This document shows positions 25,861-34,084 of a DNA stretch of 64,000 nt, piece after piece. Source of the stretch: DAISJI01 sp964559835 (GTDB taxonomy: Bacteria; Acidobacteriota; Terriglobia; Terriglobales; Acidobacteriaceae); the NCBI GenBank assembly GCA_964559835.1, contig CAZLJE010000003.1, forward strand, positions 1 to 64,000, read 5' to 3'. A program made the translations under genes and the position numbers. Within the stretch, counting starts at the first letter, position 1, and each line of letters opens with the position of its first letter. The notes beneath the pieces were generated by a model. That model did no database searches. It was not told where the DNA came from and saw only the letters and a program-made list of their open reading frames with translations.

Positions 25861-26253
25861 CGGGCGAGCTGAAACACTCGCTCCTCTGCCTTGGTCCGGG
25901 GCGAATTCGTCTATTGAATTGAAGGTTCGGCGCCGAGCTCATGAACCGGCTGCTGCACGCGGCCGCCTGGCTGATCCTGCTCGATGCCCCACTCTTTCAC
26001 ACTCGCCCGAAATAGCTGGATTCCGGGTTGGATAGGCTGATCCAAAGTCTCTGTCCGCGGCGCGCTCAATTACAGGCGTCTGGCTGCGGAAGCAACAGCA
26101 CGGGGAGAGTGCCGTCTCAAAGCCAACCGGATACTACTCGGCCCGGCTGTGAAAACGCAAGTCCGACAACTGACCCTTTGGATGCGTCCCGGTTACGGCG
26201 CGGCGCAACATTCTTGCTCCCTGTACCGAAACCGTCTCTCTCGATTCGAACTT
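25861..26253. other. intergenic, no gene recognised
   Basis: This holds about 390 bases between the RG-rich protein gene and tRNA-Val. No convincing coding frame, repeat or hairpin is seen. It presumably contains the promoter for the minus-strand gene at 25860. Confidence 0.5.
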
Positions 26254-26328
26254 TGGTGGGCGCAGTAGGATTCGAACCTACGACTTCCACCGTGTGAAGA
26301 TGGCACTCTACCGCTGAGTTATGCGCCC
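26254..26328 (-). tRNA. tRNA-Val (anticodon CAC)
   Basis: The minus strand folds as a complete cloverleaf. The acceptor stem GGGCGCA pairs with TGCGCCC; the D arm is ACTC/GAGT. The anticodon stem CCATC pairs with GGTGG and encloses loop TTCACAC. The T loop reads GGTTCGAATCC. The 3' CCA is encoded in the DNA (26254-26256). The anticodon CAC reads GUG codons. Confidence 0.96.
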
Positions 26329-26475
26329 TCGCGTCCCGCTTCACGGTGGATGAGCGGTGGCCGCAGTTGCAATGAGATGCAGCCTGTGCGACTTCCTGCG
26401 AAGTTGAGTGTAACAGGATTTTTCCGGAGATGTCCACCGCAGACCTGAACCCGATGATGCTTCCGTCGACATTGA

Positions 26476-26700
26476 TTAGCTCGCGGCAGCCGCGTCGGTC
26501 TCTTTCGTTTCCTGCATCTCTTTCATGATCTTTTGCGCGAGTTCCCGCGCTCCCTTCTCAGTGGGGCAGGTGCCCATCGCGAGGATGTCGGGAGAGCCGT
26601 GGCGCTGGACGATGTAAACCCAGACTTGGCGATCGCAATCGGATGGGACACGCAGAACGTCCGCGAACAGACTGCCGTGAGCGAGACGAGTGGCGGACAT
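26476..26700 (-). CDS. small hypothetical protein
   Basis: This is a 74-residue candidate (MSATRLAHGSLFADVL, then VWVYIVQRHGSPDILAMGTC). The middle looks like a real folded beta unit and the tail is a charged helix (KGARELAQKIMKEMQ). The frame stays open to 26826, but the extra residues are serine/proline-rich and overlap the neighbouring gene, so the internal ATG is preferred. No family is recognised. It sits next to two other short acidobacterial-looking genes on the same strand. Confidence 0.5.
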   Translation of the reverse strand: MSATRLAHGSLFADVLRVPSDCDRQVWVYIVQRHGSPDILAMGTCPTEKGARELAQKIMKEMQETKETDAAAAS

Positions 26701-26746
26701 TGGCGCACTAAGATGCAGGTCGCTAACGGCGGAGTTGCTTCTGATC

Positions 26747-27094
26747 TTAGGCGCTCTGAGGTTCGGCGACGAGGTCAGGTGCGGGGTGCGGGATTTCGTA
26801 GAGGCGGACGCGGAAGTCGCGATCACAGACGGCTGCAGGAGCCTCGGCTACGAGTTCGAAGTGGACGGCGTCGCCGCACCGGCGGCAACGTGGAAACAAT
26901 TCGCCGGCCAGGAGAGTGACCTCGTGCGTCAGCCGGTGGCCGTCATGGTAAGCGCGGTAGATTCCCGACACTGGAACGGGAGCGCCAACCCGAGAGCAGC
27001 TGCAAGGTTCGTCAGGCTCGGCCTTGTGTACGAGATGAACGTCGTGCACTAGATGGATCCCCGAAAGGTTGGATACCGACGGCATTATACACAC
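26747..27094 (-). CDS. small hypothetical protein with CxxC knuckle
   Basis: This protein has up to 115 residues. The core GIYRAYHDGHRLTHEVTLLA followed by GELFPRCRRCGDAVHFELV looks like a compact beta domain with a zinc-ribbon knuckle (CRRC). The tail FRVRLYEIPHPAP resembles other short acidobacterial proteins I remember only as hypothetical. The true start is uncertain; several upstream codons (MCIMPSVSNLSG) look unlike protein. Function is unknown; a metal-binding or nucleic-acid role would be a guess. Confidence 0.6.
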   Translation of the reverse strand: MCIMPSVSNLSGIHLVHDVHLVHKAEPDEPCSCSRVGAPVPVSGIYRAYHDGHRLTHEVTLLAGELFPRCRRCGDAVHFELVAEAPAAVCDRDFRVRLYEIPHPAPDLVAEPQSA

Positions 27095-27151
27095 CGCTCA
27101 GGCAGTGAGATGTTCACGCCCGAAGCACAAGTTGCTGCTGAAAACAGCAGC

Positions 27152-27376
27152 TCACGAATCTCCGTAATAGTTCAGGTACACCGGGCACACGTGAATGCTT
27201 TCGGCGAGCTGAAGCGCGGACTCGCGGGGGCTGGCCGCCACTACGAGTCCGCAGGCAGAGCAATAGGAGACGATCAGCCGGCCACCACCGAGCCAAAAGT
27301 GCCTGAATGGCTCCACGTGTTGCGGGTGGGCCGCCATGGCGAGATTAGATGCGGGTTCAGAGTAGCTGGTAGCCAT
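27152..27376 (-). CDS. small hypothetical protein with cysteine motif
   Basis: A 74-residue candidate starting MATSYSEPAS; an alternative ATG lies at 27337. The second half (LIVSYCSACGLVVAASPRE, then ALQLAESIHVCPVYL) pairs a CxxC knuckle with a later HxC and could bind zinc. It resembles the kind of short CSxCG proteins common next to regulators in this group. Overlapping frames in this stretch are also open, so the call is tentative. Confidence 0.45.
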   Translation of the reverse strand: MATSYSEPASNLAMAAHPQHVEPFRHFWLGGGRLIVSYCSACGLVVAASPRESALQLAESIHVCPVYLNYYGDS

Positions 27377-27864
27377 GCGGCGGGGCGGCTCGCCGTGGCC
27401 AGGGAGACGGCTGCTGCTCAACCGCGCGGCGCTTTGGTGCGTTCTGCGTGGCAACAGCCGGGGCTCTGGCGGCGTTCGGTGACCATGGGTCAAAGCGCGG
27501 CGCAGAGCCCCCTGCCTCGTGCAACGTTAACGTCAACGCTCCGATGAAAAATGTGGCGCTCTGGGTTGCCCGTGTGTTGCGCGAACGAGTATCAGCCGGC
27601 GCCAGCGGCGTCCTTGAAGAATTCCTGTTCAAGAGACGGTCTTCTACCTCAGCCTTGTAGTTGGTGAGGAATTGAAACGGGCCGAGTGGAATGATGCGCG
27701 GGTCTTTGACTCGCGGGGCGGCTCACCCTGGGGATAAGAACTCATCGAACCTCGTACTACAAAAACCGAGCAACGCCCCCTACACCGATGTCGGCGCTGC
27801 TCGGTTCTTTTTTCGTTTGTTCAGTCGGACGGGCGGTAGTTCCTTCGGCCGTTCAATCAGGTAA
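27377..27864. other. intergenic with terminator, no convincing gene
   Basis: Several overlapping frames of 70-110 codons are open on both strands, but none shows a recognisable protein pattern. The only clear element is the hairpin at 27760-27813. Confidence 0.45.
27760..27813 (-). terminator. bidirectional rho-independent terminator
   Basis: The arm AACCGAGCA (27764-27772) pairs with TGCTCGGTT (27798-27806), and CGCC pairs with GGCG inside. A T-run follows on the plus strand (27808-27813) and an A-run precedes it (T-run on the minus strand). It lies about 50 bases past the stop of the PEP-CTERM gene and should end that transcript. Confidence 0.8.
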
Positions 27865-28491
27865 CTATCGTTTTCCTAAGGCTCGCCGACGGAAGCCCGC
27901 CAGAAGAACTGCCCCACTGCCGAACAGGATCATCGACGCTGGCTCAGGTGTCACAAAGCTCTGCTGGAAGCCGGTCAATGCGCCGTTGGAGGTGACGCCG
28001 ATGTCCTTGAACACGTAAATCGGGTTGGTCAGCGCGAAGAACGATGTCTGCTCCCCGCCCTGGCTGACACCGACCATGTTCGCCAATAGCGTACCGCCGT
28101 CAGAACACGTACCAGCCGATGTAGTCGCAGTGGTGCACACGACTTCGTTGACGGTCGCTCCGAGCCCGCCCACAAGCAGATCGACCCCTCTCACTCCGCC
28201 GGAGACTGCGAACGACAATTGCAAGTCGGCCGTGGTCCCATTGGCAGGACTGAGTTGCGGGTTAAAGTTGACGAACACTTCGCCGTTCGACGTAACGCTA
28301 CCATTCACAATAAACAGGGTTGGTAGCGTACCTCCGTCACCGTTGACAACGGAAAAGTTCGACAGCGTCAGGCTTCCACAGGTGAAGGTCGCGGCCGTTG
28401 TTAGGGCCACCCCTCCTGCGCAAATCGTATCGGCCGCAGCGATGCCAGCCATCAACAAGGTCGCTGCGACAACGAGAGAGAGCTTCTTCAT
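27865..28491 (-). CDS. PEP-CTERM secreted protein
   Basis: This 208-residue exported protein has a signal peptide (KKLSLVVAATLLMAGIAAA). The serine/threonine/glycine-rich beta body is of the type seen in extracellular matrix proteins. A C-terminal PEP-CTERM sorting tag follows: VTPEPASMILFGSGAVLLAG, then FRRR. Such proteins are processed by an exosortase, which is not encoded in this window. The ATG has an AAGGAAG site. Three tandem copies of an 11-base word lie in the leader just upstream. Confidence 0.93.
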   Translation of the reverse strand: MKKLSLVVAATLLMAGIAAADTICAGGVALTTAATFTCGSLTLSNFSVVNGDGGTLPTLFIVNGSVTSNGEVFVNFNPQLSPANGTTADLQLSFAVSGGVRGVDLLVGGLGATVNEVVCTTATTSAGTCSDGGTLLANMVGVSQGGEQTSFFALTNPIYVFKDIGVTSNGALTGFQQSFVTPEPASMILFGSGAVLLAGFRRRALGKR

Positions 28492-28872
28492 AAACTTCCT
28501 TCTTTCTCATGTTCCAAGCATGTTCCAAGGTCCTCATGTTCCAAGGTCTCTTAAACATCGTTTTGTGTTGTCCACAGACCCGAGCCCAAACGCTTGCGGC
28601 ACAGTGACGTGACACCAGCACAAGAGGGATGAGTGTGGAGTGATTGACGAAACTGGACGACTCAGGACGCGCACCAAAGCTACGAATCGGGAACTCTGGC
28701 GTGAGTTGCCACTTAAGTACCGGCCAAAGTACGCCGGGGTGCGCCACCTGCCCGTGGGTGCCCGCAGGACCTTTTGCTGGTGCAGTTAGGCTGAGGGGAA
28801 CAACCCGTCAGGCGACGAATTCTTGCGCCGTTTTAGCTCCCTGTGCGCCCCTGTCCCGCATCACTGCTGTAT
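28492..28872. other. intergenic upstream of the PEP-CTERM gene
   Basis: No gene is recognised in this 381-base gap. It holds the leader repeats at 28508-28545 and must contain promoters for the PEP-CTERM gene and the divergent receiver-like gene, which I cannot place. Confidence 0.5.
28508..28545 (-). repeat. triple 11-bp leader repeat
   Basis: Three copies of CATGTTCCAAG (minus-strand CTTGGAACATG) lie at 28508, 28519 and 28535. They sit 17-54 bases upstream of the PEP-CTERM start codon, inside the likely leader or core promoter. They could be regulator-binding repeats or an RNA structure element. Confidence 0.7.
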
Positions 28873-29262
28873 ATGACCAGACCGACTTTACTCGTGGCTG
28901 AGATGGAACCCGGATCAGCCTTGTCCACACGAAAGCTGGTGCTGGAGACGGCAAAGTTCAACGTCCTCACGGCACACGACTCCCGGGAAGCTGCTGAACT
29001 GTTTTCTCGCGCGAGGGAATTGGTATCCGCTTTGGTGGTCACCACCGACATCAAGGGGTTTCCCACGCTGATCTCTCAAGTGAAGAAGGAGCGGAAGGAT
29101 CTCCCGGTGATCTTGCTGTCGCCCGCCGGAACTGCCGATAACCGTGGTGCCGACTACCATCTGTCCAGCCACGAACCACACGCTTTGCTGGAGTTGTGCC
29201 GTAAGCTCTTCGGTGACCCGCGCGAGGTCGACAAAAAAGCGTCCTCCACGTTACGCCGGTAA
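28873..29262 (+). CDS. degenerate receiver-like protein
   Basis: The product has 129 residues (start at the ATG at 28873, MTRPTLLVAEME). The order TLLVAE, then LETAKFNVLTAHDSREAAELF, SALVVTTDI and DLPVILLSP follows a CheY-like fold. The acidic pair at strand 1 is reduced to a single glutamate and the phospho-acceptor region reads TTDIKG, so phosphorylation is doubtful. It is the second orphan pseudo-receiver in the window. No output domain is present. Confidence 0.7.
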   Translation: MTRPTLLVAEMEPGSALSTRKLVLETAKFNVLTAHDSREAAELFSRARELVSALVVTTDIKGFPTLISQVKKERKDLPVILLSPAGTADNRGADYHLSSHEPHALLELCRKLFGDPREVDKKASSTLRR

Positions 29263-29430
29263 CGTCGACTCTCACGCGTACGCTTGCCGTGGCGGTGCGG
29301 CGCGATGTAACTAAGTGCTTACTTGCAACCCCGTCGCCGGCGTTACTCGCTTGCAAACGAAACCGACTCAGGAGCTTGCCGTTGCCAGACTGGCGCAATC
29401 TCTTATGCTCCGCGATAATAGTCGCTCTGG

Positions 29431-30234
29431 GTGAGCATTTATCCCGTGGTTGAACCGACCCGCAAATCCGATCCGCCTCCCGCCAAAACTACTGCGGACA
29501 AAGACGATAACCCGCAACTTTCACCATTCCGGGGGGTTACTTCAGGTGTGTCCAGCATAGCGATGGATCCGATCCTGCCCCGATCGGGCGCCGAGGCTGC
29601 TGCCGCAGGTGCAGCCGGACGCCGTAGCGCGAGCGTTAGAGTCACATCGCCCGTCGACTACGAATCCCTCGACGATGCGCAGGTGATGCTCCGGGTGAAG
29701 GACGGCGACGACGCCGGCTTCGAATACCTGGTCACCAAGTTCCGCCGGCCGATGATCGCATTTATGTATCGCATGGCGCATAACTCGGCGGTTGCCGAAG
29801 AACTCGTGCAGGAAGTCTTCTTGCGCGTGTATCGCTCCCGGCAGACATATAATGCCGAGGCCAAGTTCAGCACGTGGTTATATCGTATCGCGACGAATCT
29901 CGCGGTCAACCACGCCCGCGATACCAAGTACGAGCGTCCGGAAATGACGGTCAACCTGGACGAGCCGGACGAGGAGACAGGCAGCACCATCGACCTGGCC
30001 GACGGCTCCATGACCGCCGAGCAGGCGATCCTGCGCCGGGAACGCCTGGCGGCCATTCGCCAGCACGTGCAGAACCTGCCCGAGCGCCAGCGCATGGCGG
30101 TGCTGATGCACAAGTACCAGGGAATGGACTATCGCCAGATCGGGGAAGTGCTGAAACTGAGCGAATCGGCCACCAAGTCGCTATTGTTCCGCGCCTACGA
30201 GACATTGCGCGAAAAGCTGAAGGACTTTATCTGA
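29431..30234 (+). CDS. ECF-type RNA polymerase sigma factor
   Basis: This protein has up to 267 residues. Region 2 (FEYLVTKFRRPMIAFMYRMAHN, then AEELVQEVFLRVY and STWLYRIATNLAVNHARD) and region 4 (LPERQRMAVLMHKYQGMDY, then QIGEVLKLSESATKSLLFRAY) are both complete. The N-terminal 75 residues are disordered; the GTG at 29431 or the ATG at 29563 could be the start. It is followed 16 bases later by an anti-sigma factor, so this is a sigma/anti-sigma operon probably answering envelope stress. Confidence 0.93.
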   Translation: MSIYPVVEPTRKSDPPPAKTTADKDDNPQLSPFRGVTSGVSSIAMDPILPRSGAEAAAAGAAGRRSASVRVTSPVDYESLDDAQVMLRVKDGDDAGFEYLVTKFRRPMIAFMYRMAHNSAVAEELVQEVFLRVYRSRQTYNAEAKFSTWLYRIATNLAVNHARDTKYERPEMTVNLDEPDEETGSTIDLADGSMTAEQAILRRERLAAIRQHVQNLPERQRMAVLMHKYQGMDYRQIGEVLKLSESATKSLLFRAYETLREKLKDFI

Positions 30235-30250
30235 TCTGAAGGGTGTTGTT

Positions 30251-30694
30251 ATGACTTGCAATGAATTCCGCGATCAACTGTTGGATCTGGTCACCGTGGA
30301 GGGCCACGGCGATGCGCGCGCCCACGCCGATGCGTGCGGCAGTTGCGCCGCCGAACTGGCCTCGATGCGCCAGACCATGTCCCTGCTCGACGAGTGGGCA
30401 GCGCCTGCCGACACCAGCCCCTATTTTATGACGCGCCTCCGCGCCCGCATGAACGAGGAACAGGCGCCCGCGCGCGGCTTGCTGGCGTGGTTCCGCAATC
30501 CCGCCCTCGCCGTCGCCATGATGTTGATCATGGTGCTGAGCATCGGGCTGATGCGGCTGGGTACGCCCGAAGACACCAGCACAGCGAACCTCGTCGCTCC
30601 CAAGGGCACTCCGGTCGGCGACTTGCAATATCTCGATAAGAACCACGACCTGTTGGCGGATTTCGAAATGCTCGACGGGCTGGCGCAGAATTAG
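30251..30694 (+). CDS. anti-sigma factor (zinc-finger type)
   Basis: This 147-residue membrane protein has an N-terminal zf-HC2-like anti-sigma domain with the H-x3-C-x2-C motif (H25, C29, C32 in HADACGSC). One membrane helix lies at about 83-101 (NPALAVAMMLIMVLSIGLM) and a short periplasmic tail follows. It should hold the upstream ECF factor inactive until a periplasmic signal releases it. An AAGGG ribosome site precedes the ATG. Confidence 0.93.
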   Translation: MTCNEFRDQLLDLVTVEGHGDARAHADACGSCAAELASMRQTMSLLDEWAAPADTSPYFMTRLRARMNEEQAPARGLLAWFRNPALAVAMMLIMVLSIGLMRLGTPEDTSTANLVAPKGTPVGDLQYLDKNHDLLADFEMLDGLAQN

Positions 30695-30726
30695 ACAAAG
30701 TAGTAGAGGAAGTCAGGGATAAGGCA

Positions 30727-31419
30727 GTGCATCGACTCAGGTCCATTTCGTCATTAACGGTGCTCGTGCTGGTGGCAGGCCTCGCCACGGCCCAGGAGCG
30801 TGGCCCGCACTTCGCCGCCGTGCCGCATTTCATTATCTTTGGCCAAAAGCGCCAGTCGCCTCCGCAGCACCCCCCGCAGCGCCAGGAACGCGATGAGCGC
30901 AACCCGGGGCAGCAGAACTCGGGCGGCCAGCCGAACATCGACCAGCGCCAGGGCGATCGTCGCTTTATCTACCAGGGTCCTGGACCCCACGCCGGAGATT
31001 GGTTTCGCAAGCACGCCGACGATCCCCCGGAGCAGCAGCTAAAAGAACTTCAGAGCGACCCGAGGTTCAAAAATCTTCCGCCGGACCGGCAGCAGCAGTT
31101 CGTCAACCGTCTGAACCGGCTGAATAGCATGCCTCCGCAGCGGCGCCAACAGGTTTTGAACGAACTGGACGTCATCGAGCACATGACGCCCCAGCAGCAG
31201 CAGCGCGCTCGGGCCATGTTCGGCGATATGCGCCAGTTACCCGAAGACCGCCGCCGCGCCGTCGCGTCCGCCTTGACCAACCTACGCGACATGTCCCCGG
31301 AAGATCGGCAGCGCATGATCGACTCTGACGATTACAAGAGGAGCTATTCCGATAAGGAACGCGAGATCCTTCGCGGCATGACCGACCTTGGCCTGTATCC
31401 GGGAGGTCCGCGAGACTAG
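30727..31419 (+). CDS. secreted DUF3106-like protein
   Basis: This 230-residue exported protein starts at a GTG with an AAGG site, followed by a signal peptide (HRLRSISSLTVLVLVAGLATA). A Gln/Pro-rich disordered stretch leads into helical repeats of the DUF3106 kind: LPPDRQQQFVNRLNRLNSMP, MTPQQQQRARAMF, LPEDRRRAVASAL and MSPEDRQRMI. This periplasmic helical protein, third in the sigma/anti-sigma operon, may be the stress sensor or a chaperone-like effector, by analogy with CpxP-type helical sensors. Confidence 0.88.
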   Translation: MHRLRSISSLTVLVLVAGLATAQERGPHFAAVPHFIIFGQKRQSPPQHPPQRQERDERNPGQQNSGGQPNIDQRQGDRRFIYQGPGPHAGDWFRKHADDPPEQQLKELQSDPRFKNLPPDRQQQFVNRLNRLNSMPPQRRQQVLNELDVIEHMTPQQQQRARAMFGDMRQLPEDRRRAVASALTNLRDMSPEDRQRMIDSDDYKRSYSDKEREILRGMTDLGLYPGGPRD

Positions 31420-31536
31420 ACGCGGGAGGACGCAGGGGACGCAGAGGATTTCAATCCCAAACATAAGAAATCGATTTCTCTGTGTCAATTGCCCGGTTTT
31501 CTATCACCAATCACAAATCACTAAATCACCAACTCC

Positions 31537-33747
31537 TTAAACGGGCCGCGCCAGCACCAGCGTGATGTCGTCGGGCTGCTCGGCTCCGCCGATCCAGTCC
31601 AGCACCGCCGCGATCACGATGTCGGATATCCGCTCCAGCGGCAACTCGCGGTGTTCCCTCACCATCTCGATGAGCCTCTCTTCGCCGAATTCTCCGAAAT
31701 CGTTCTCCGGCTCCGTCAGTCCGTCGCTGTACGCCACGAACATGTCCCCCGCCCGCACGCACACCCTGCCTTCTTCGTAATTCACGTCCTCGAAGAGCCC
31801 GACAACCGTCCCGCCATCGCTCAGGCGTGCCACATCTCCGTTTGCGCCGATGATCACCGGCGGAAGATGCCCCGCGTTGCAGTAGTTCAGGGTTTGGCTC
31901 TGGCTGGCATACGTGCTGAAGAACAAGGTGGCGTACTTTTCCGTTGGCGTGCTGCGCACGAGTTGCCGGTTGAGCAGCGTCATCAGCCGCGCCGGCGACA
32001 GGTCACCGTTCGCATATGCCAGTGATCCGCCTGTGTACCCCACGGCGGCAGCACCGGCCATCGCCGGTATCACGGCGGCTTCCAGGCTGTACGCTCGCAC
32101 CGCCGAGTGGATCGTCGCCATCAGCAGCGCCGCCGAAATTCCCTTCCCGCTCACGTCCCCGGCCGCGATCGCCACCTTCCCTTCCTCAAAGGGCAGGAAA
32201 TCGTAGTAGTCGCCGCTGACCGTCCGCGCCGGCTTGCAGATGCCGTACACCTCCAGCCCGGGCGCCTCGTGCGTATGCGTCGGAAACAGCTGCGCCTGCA
32301 CTTCCTGGGCGATGGCAAGTTCGTTCTCCAGCCGCTGCTTCTCCTTCTGCTCTTGCAGCAGGCGCTCGAGGGATGTCGTCATCGAATTGAACGACCGCTC
32401 CAGCGCGCCCAACTGGTCTTCGCGTTTGACCTCGATGCGGTGCGACAGGTCGCCCTGGTTCACGTGCTCGGTCGCGACATACAGGTGCGAGATCGATTGC
32501 GTCATCGTTCGCGTCAGCCGCAATCCGATGAACAGCGCGAGCAGTTCGATCACCGCGAAGATGGCGGCCACCGCAATCAGGACCCCGATGATGAAATTCG
32601 TGGACTGCCCGACCGTGACAAACAACCTGCCATACAGCAGCGACGGACGCGTGAGTACGCCCAACAGCGCGCTGCGGCTCTGTCCGGTGCTCCAATCCAC
32701 CACGCTGATGATCGTCCCGCCGGTGATCATCCGGTCGAACGTCCGCGATGGCGGAGGCAGCGTTCCCGCGTGCAGCGTCGGCGTACCCGGGTTCTGTTCT
32801 TTGAAATCGAGGCTTTCGTTGCCGACCGTCAGTTTCGATTCGCTTTTCCCCGAGCTTGTGCTCACATGCAGCCCGCGCTTGTCGTCCTTCTTCTGTTCAT
32901 TCGGGCTGCGATTATTCGTGAACAGCGACAGAGACACCTCGCCGAGTCCGGTTCCCACTCTGTCCAGAGTCTTGCTGTCGAGTGGCACGCTGGAGATGAC
33001 TGTCAGCTTCTCCTTCCCGGCGGGGACGGTCTCCCATGCTCGGAACAGCAAACGGCGTCCGTCGATCACCAGCGCATGGTTTCCCGGCGCATTTTCCGGG
33101 GGCGGAGACGCGGCAGCCTGGTTCGGCAAGGTCACCGGTTTCCCGGCACGCCAGGCGGTGATCTCCAGCAGCGCATCTTCGGCCGCCGGCGCGGTATTGG
33201 CCGCCAGTAGCTCAGGAGTGAGGGCTGCGCCGGCCGAGATCCTGTTGCCCATCTCGACCGCGGCCCGATGGTTCAGCGCGGTCAAGGTCGATATTTGTTT
33301 ATCGATGTCCGACGTCGCGATATAAGTCGCGAATTGCCATCCGAACAGGTACGCGCCGATCAGCCCGATGCACAGCAGCAGGACCACCGGGATGACGCCG
33401 ATGAAGACGTACGTAACGATCAGCCGGTTGCGTAGCCGCCACATCACTACCCGGCGCACAAAACGGGCAATCACCAGCAGGCCGAGAAAGATGGTGACGT
33501 ACCCGATGAACCGGAACCATCCGCCAAGGCTGGAATCGGCGGTGAACAGTGCTGCCACCCTCCACACGATCAGGAGGAACAGGTCGAGACCGGCAAAATA
33601 GGCGGTCAACCGCTCCAGGCGCGTGAGTTTTGGCCACCCCTCGACGAGGCTGTGCCGCCAATTTTTGAGAGAGAATGGTATGCGCACACAATCGATGATA
33701 GCACCGGAACCCGAGGGCTCCTGACTGGGGAATACGTGGAAACGCAC
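31537..33747 (-). CDS. membrane-bound SpoIIE/RsbU-type PP2C phosphatase with HAMP
   Basis: This protein has up to 736 residues (GTG start uncertain; the first 20 residues are doubtful). Three N-terminal membrane helices (LDLFLLIVWRVAALF, FIGYVTIFLGLLVIARFV, LIVTYVFIGVIPVVLLLCI) precede an extracytoplasmic domain of about 230 residues. Another helix follows (FIIGVLIAVAAIFAVIELLA), then HAMP, a coiled coil (LLQEQKEKQRLENELAIAQEV) and the PP2C catalytic domain (SGDYYDFLPF, AAGDVSGKG, YCNAGHLPP, YSDGLTEPEN, QPDDITLVLA). It likely dephosphorylates an anti-anti-sigma protein in partner switching; no STAS or kinase partner lies nearby. Confidence 0.93.
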   Translation of the reverse strand: MRFHVFPSQEPSGSGAIIDCVRIPFSLKNWRHSLVEGWPKLTRLERLTAYFAGLDLFLLIVWRVAALFTADSSLGGWFRFIGYVTIFLGLLVIARFVRRVVMWRLRNRLIVTYVFIGVIPVVLLLCIGLIGAYLFGWQFATYIATSDIDKQISTLTALNHRAAVEMGNRISAGAALTPELLAANTAPAAEDALLEITAWRAGKPVTLPNQAAASPPPENAPGNHALVIDGRRLLFRAWETVPAGKEKLTVISSVPLDSKTLDRVGTGLGEVSLSLFTNNRSPNEQKKDDKRGLHVSTSSGKSESKLTVGNESLDFKEQNPGTPTLHAGTLPPPSRTFDRMITGGTIISVVDWSTGQSRSALLGVLTRPSLLYGRLFVTVGQSTNFIIGVLIAVAAIFAVIELLALFIGLRLTRTMTQSISHLYVATEHVNQGDLSHRIEVKREDQLGALERSFNSMTTSLERLLQEQKEKQRLENELAIAQEVQAQLFPTHTHEAPGLEVYGICKPARTVSGDYYDFLPFEEGKVAIAAGDVSGKGISAALLMATIHSAVRAYSLEAAVIPAMAGAAAVGYTGGSLAYANGDLSPARLMTLLNRQLVRSTPTEKYATLFFSTYASQSQTLNYCNAGHLPPVIIGANGDVARLSDGGTVVGLFEDVNYEEGRVCVRAGDMFVAYSDGLTEPENDFGEFGEERLIEMVREHRELPLERISDIVIAAVLDWIGGAEQPDDITLVLARPV

Positions 33748-33774
33748 GCGGAAGTTTCGTGTCCAACAGCGGAT

Positions 33775-33975
33775 TTATATCTCGGGATAGAAGTCGAAAA
33801 ACGCCTCCAAGCTTGTGCGCAGTTGCTTCTCGATCTCGTCCTTGCTGCCCTCGAGCACGTGCATGGTGACGTGCGCTTCGTGTCCGTTCTTCAGCTTGAT
33901 GGGAGCCTCACCTACTTCGACGATTTCCTCGGACGGCAGCAGGCGCAATCCGTAAACGAGCGTCAGGTTTGCCAT
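33775..33975 (-). CDS. small conserved hypothetical protein
   Basis: This is a 66-residue protein (MANLTLVYGLRLLPSEEIVE, then PIKLKNGHEAHVTMHVLEGS and EKQLRTSLEAFFDFYPEI) with a clear strand-strand-helix pattern and coding-like composition. No family is recognised. It ends 28 bases before the phosphatase start on the same strand, so the two may be co-transcribed. A reiterated AT-rich inverted repeat lies just upstream. Confidence 0.7.
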   Translation of the reverse strand: MANLTLVYGLRLLPSEEIVEVGEAPIKLKNGHEAHVTMHVLEGSKDEIEKQLRTSLEAFFDFYPEI

Positions 33976-33986
33976 GAAAAGATTGT

Positions 33987-34072
33987 AATTAAGTAATGAG
34001 TAATAAGTATTGAGAACCGCGGACCGGTTTCATGCGGCAGAACTCATTACTTATTACTTATTACTCCATTAC
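33987..34072. repeat. reiterated inverted repeat (TAATGAGTAATAAG type)
   Basis: The left arm (33987-34014) repeats GTAATGAGTAATAAG and the right arm (34043-34072) repeats its complement CTCATTACTTATTAC. The right arm ends 12 bases before the next gene. Base composition is far more AT-rich than the flanks. Confidence 0.75.
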
Positions 34073-34084
34073 AATGCAGCCGTG

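Noticed and set aside
27448..27660. 70-codon plus-strand frame
   Set aside because: No ribosome site, no recognisable pattern, and it overlaps other open frames.
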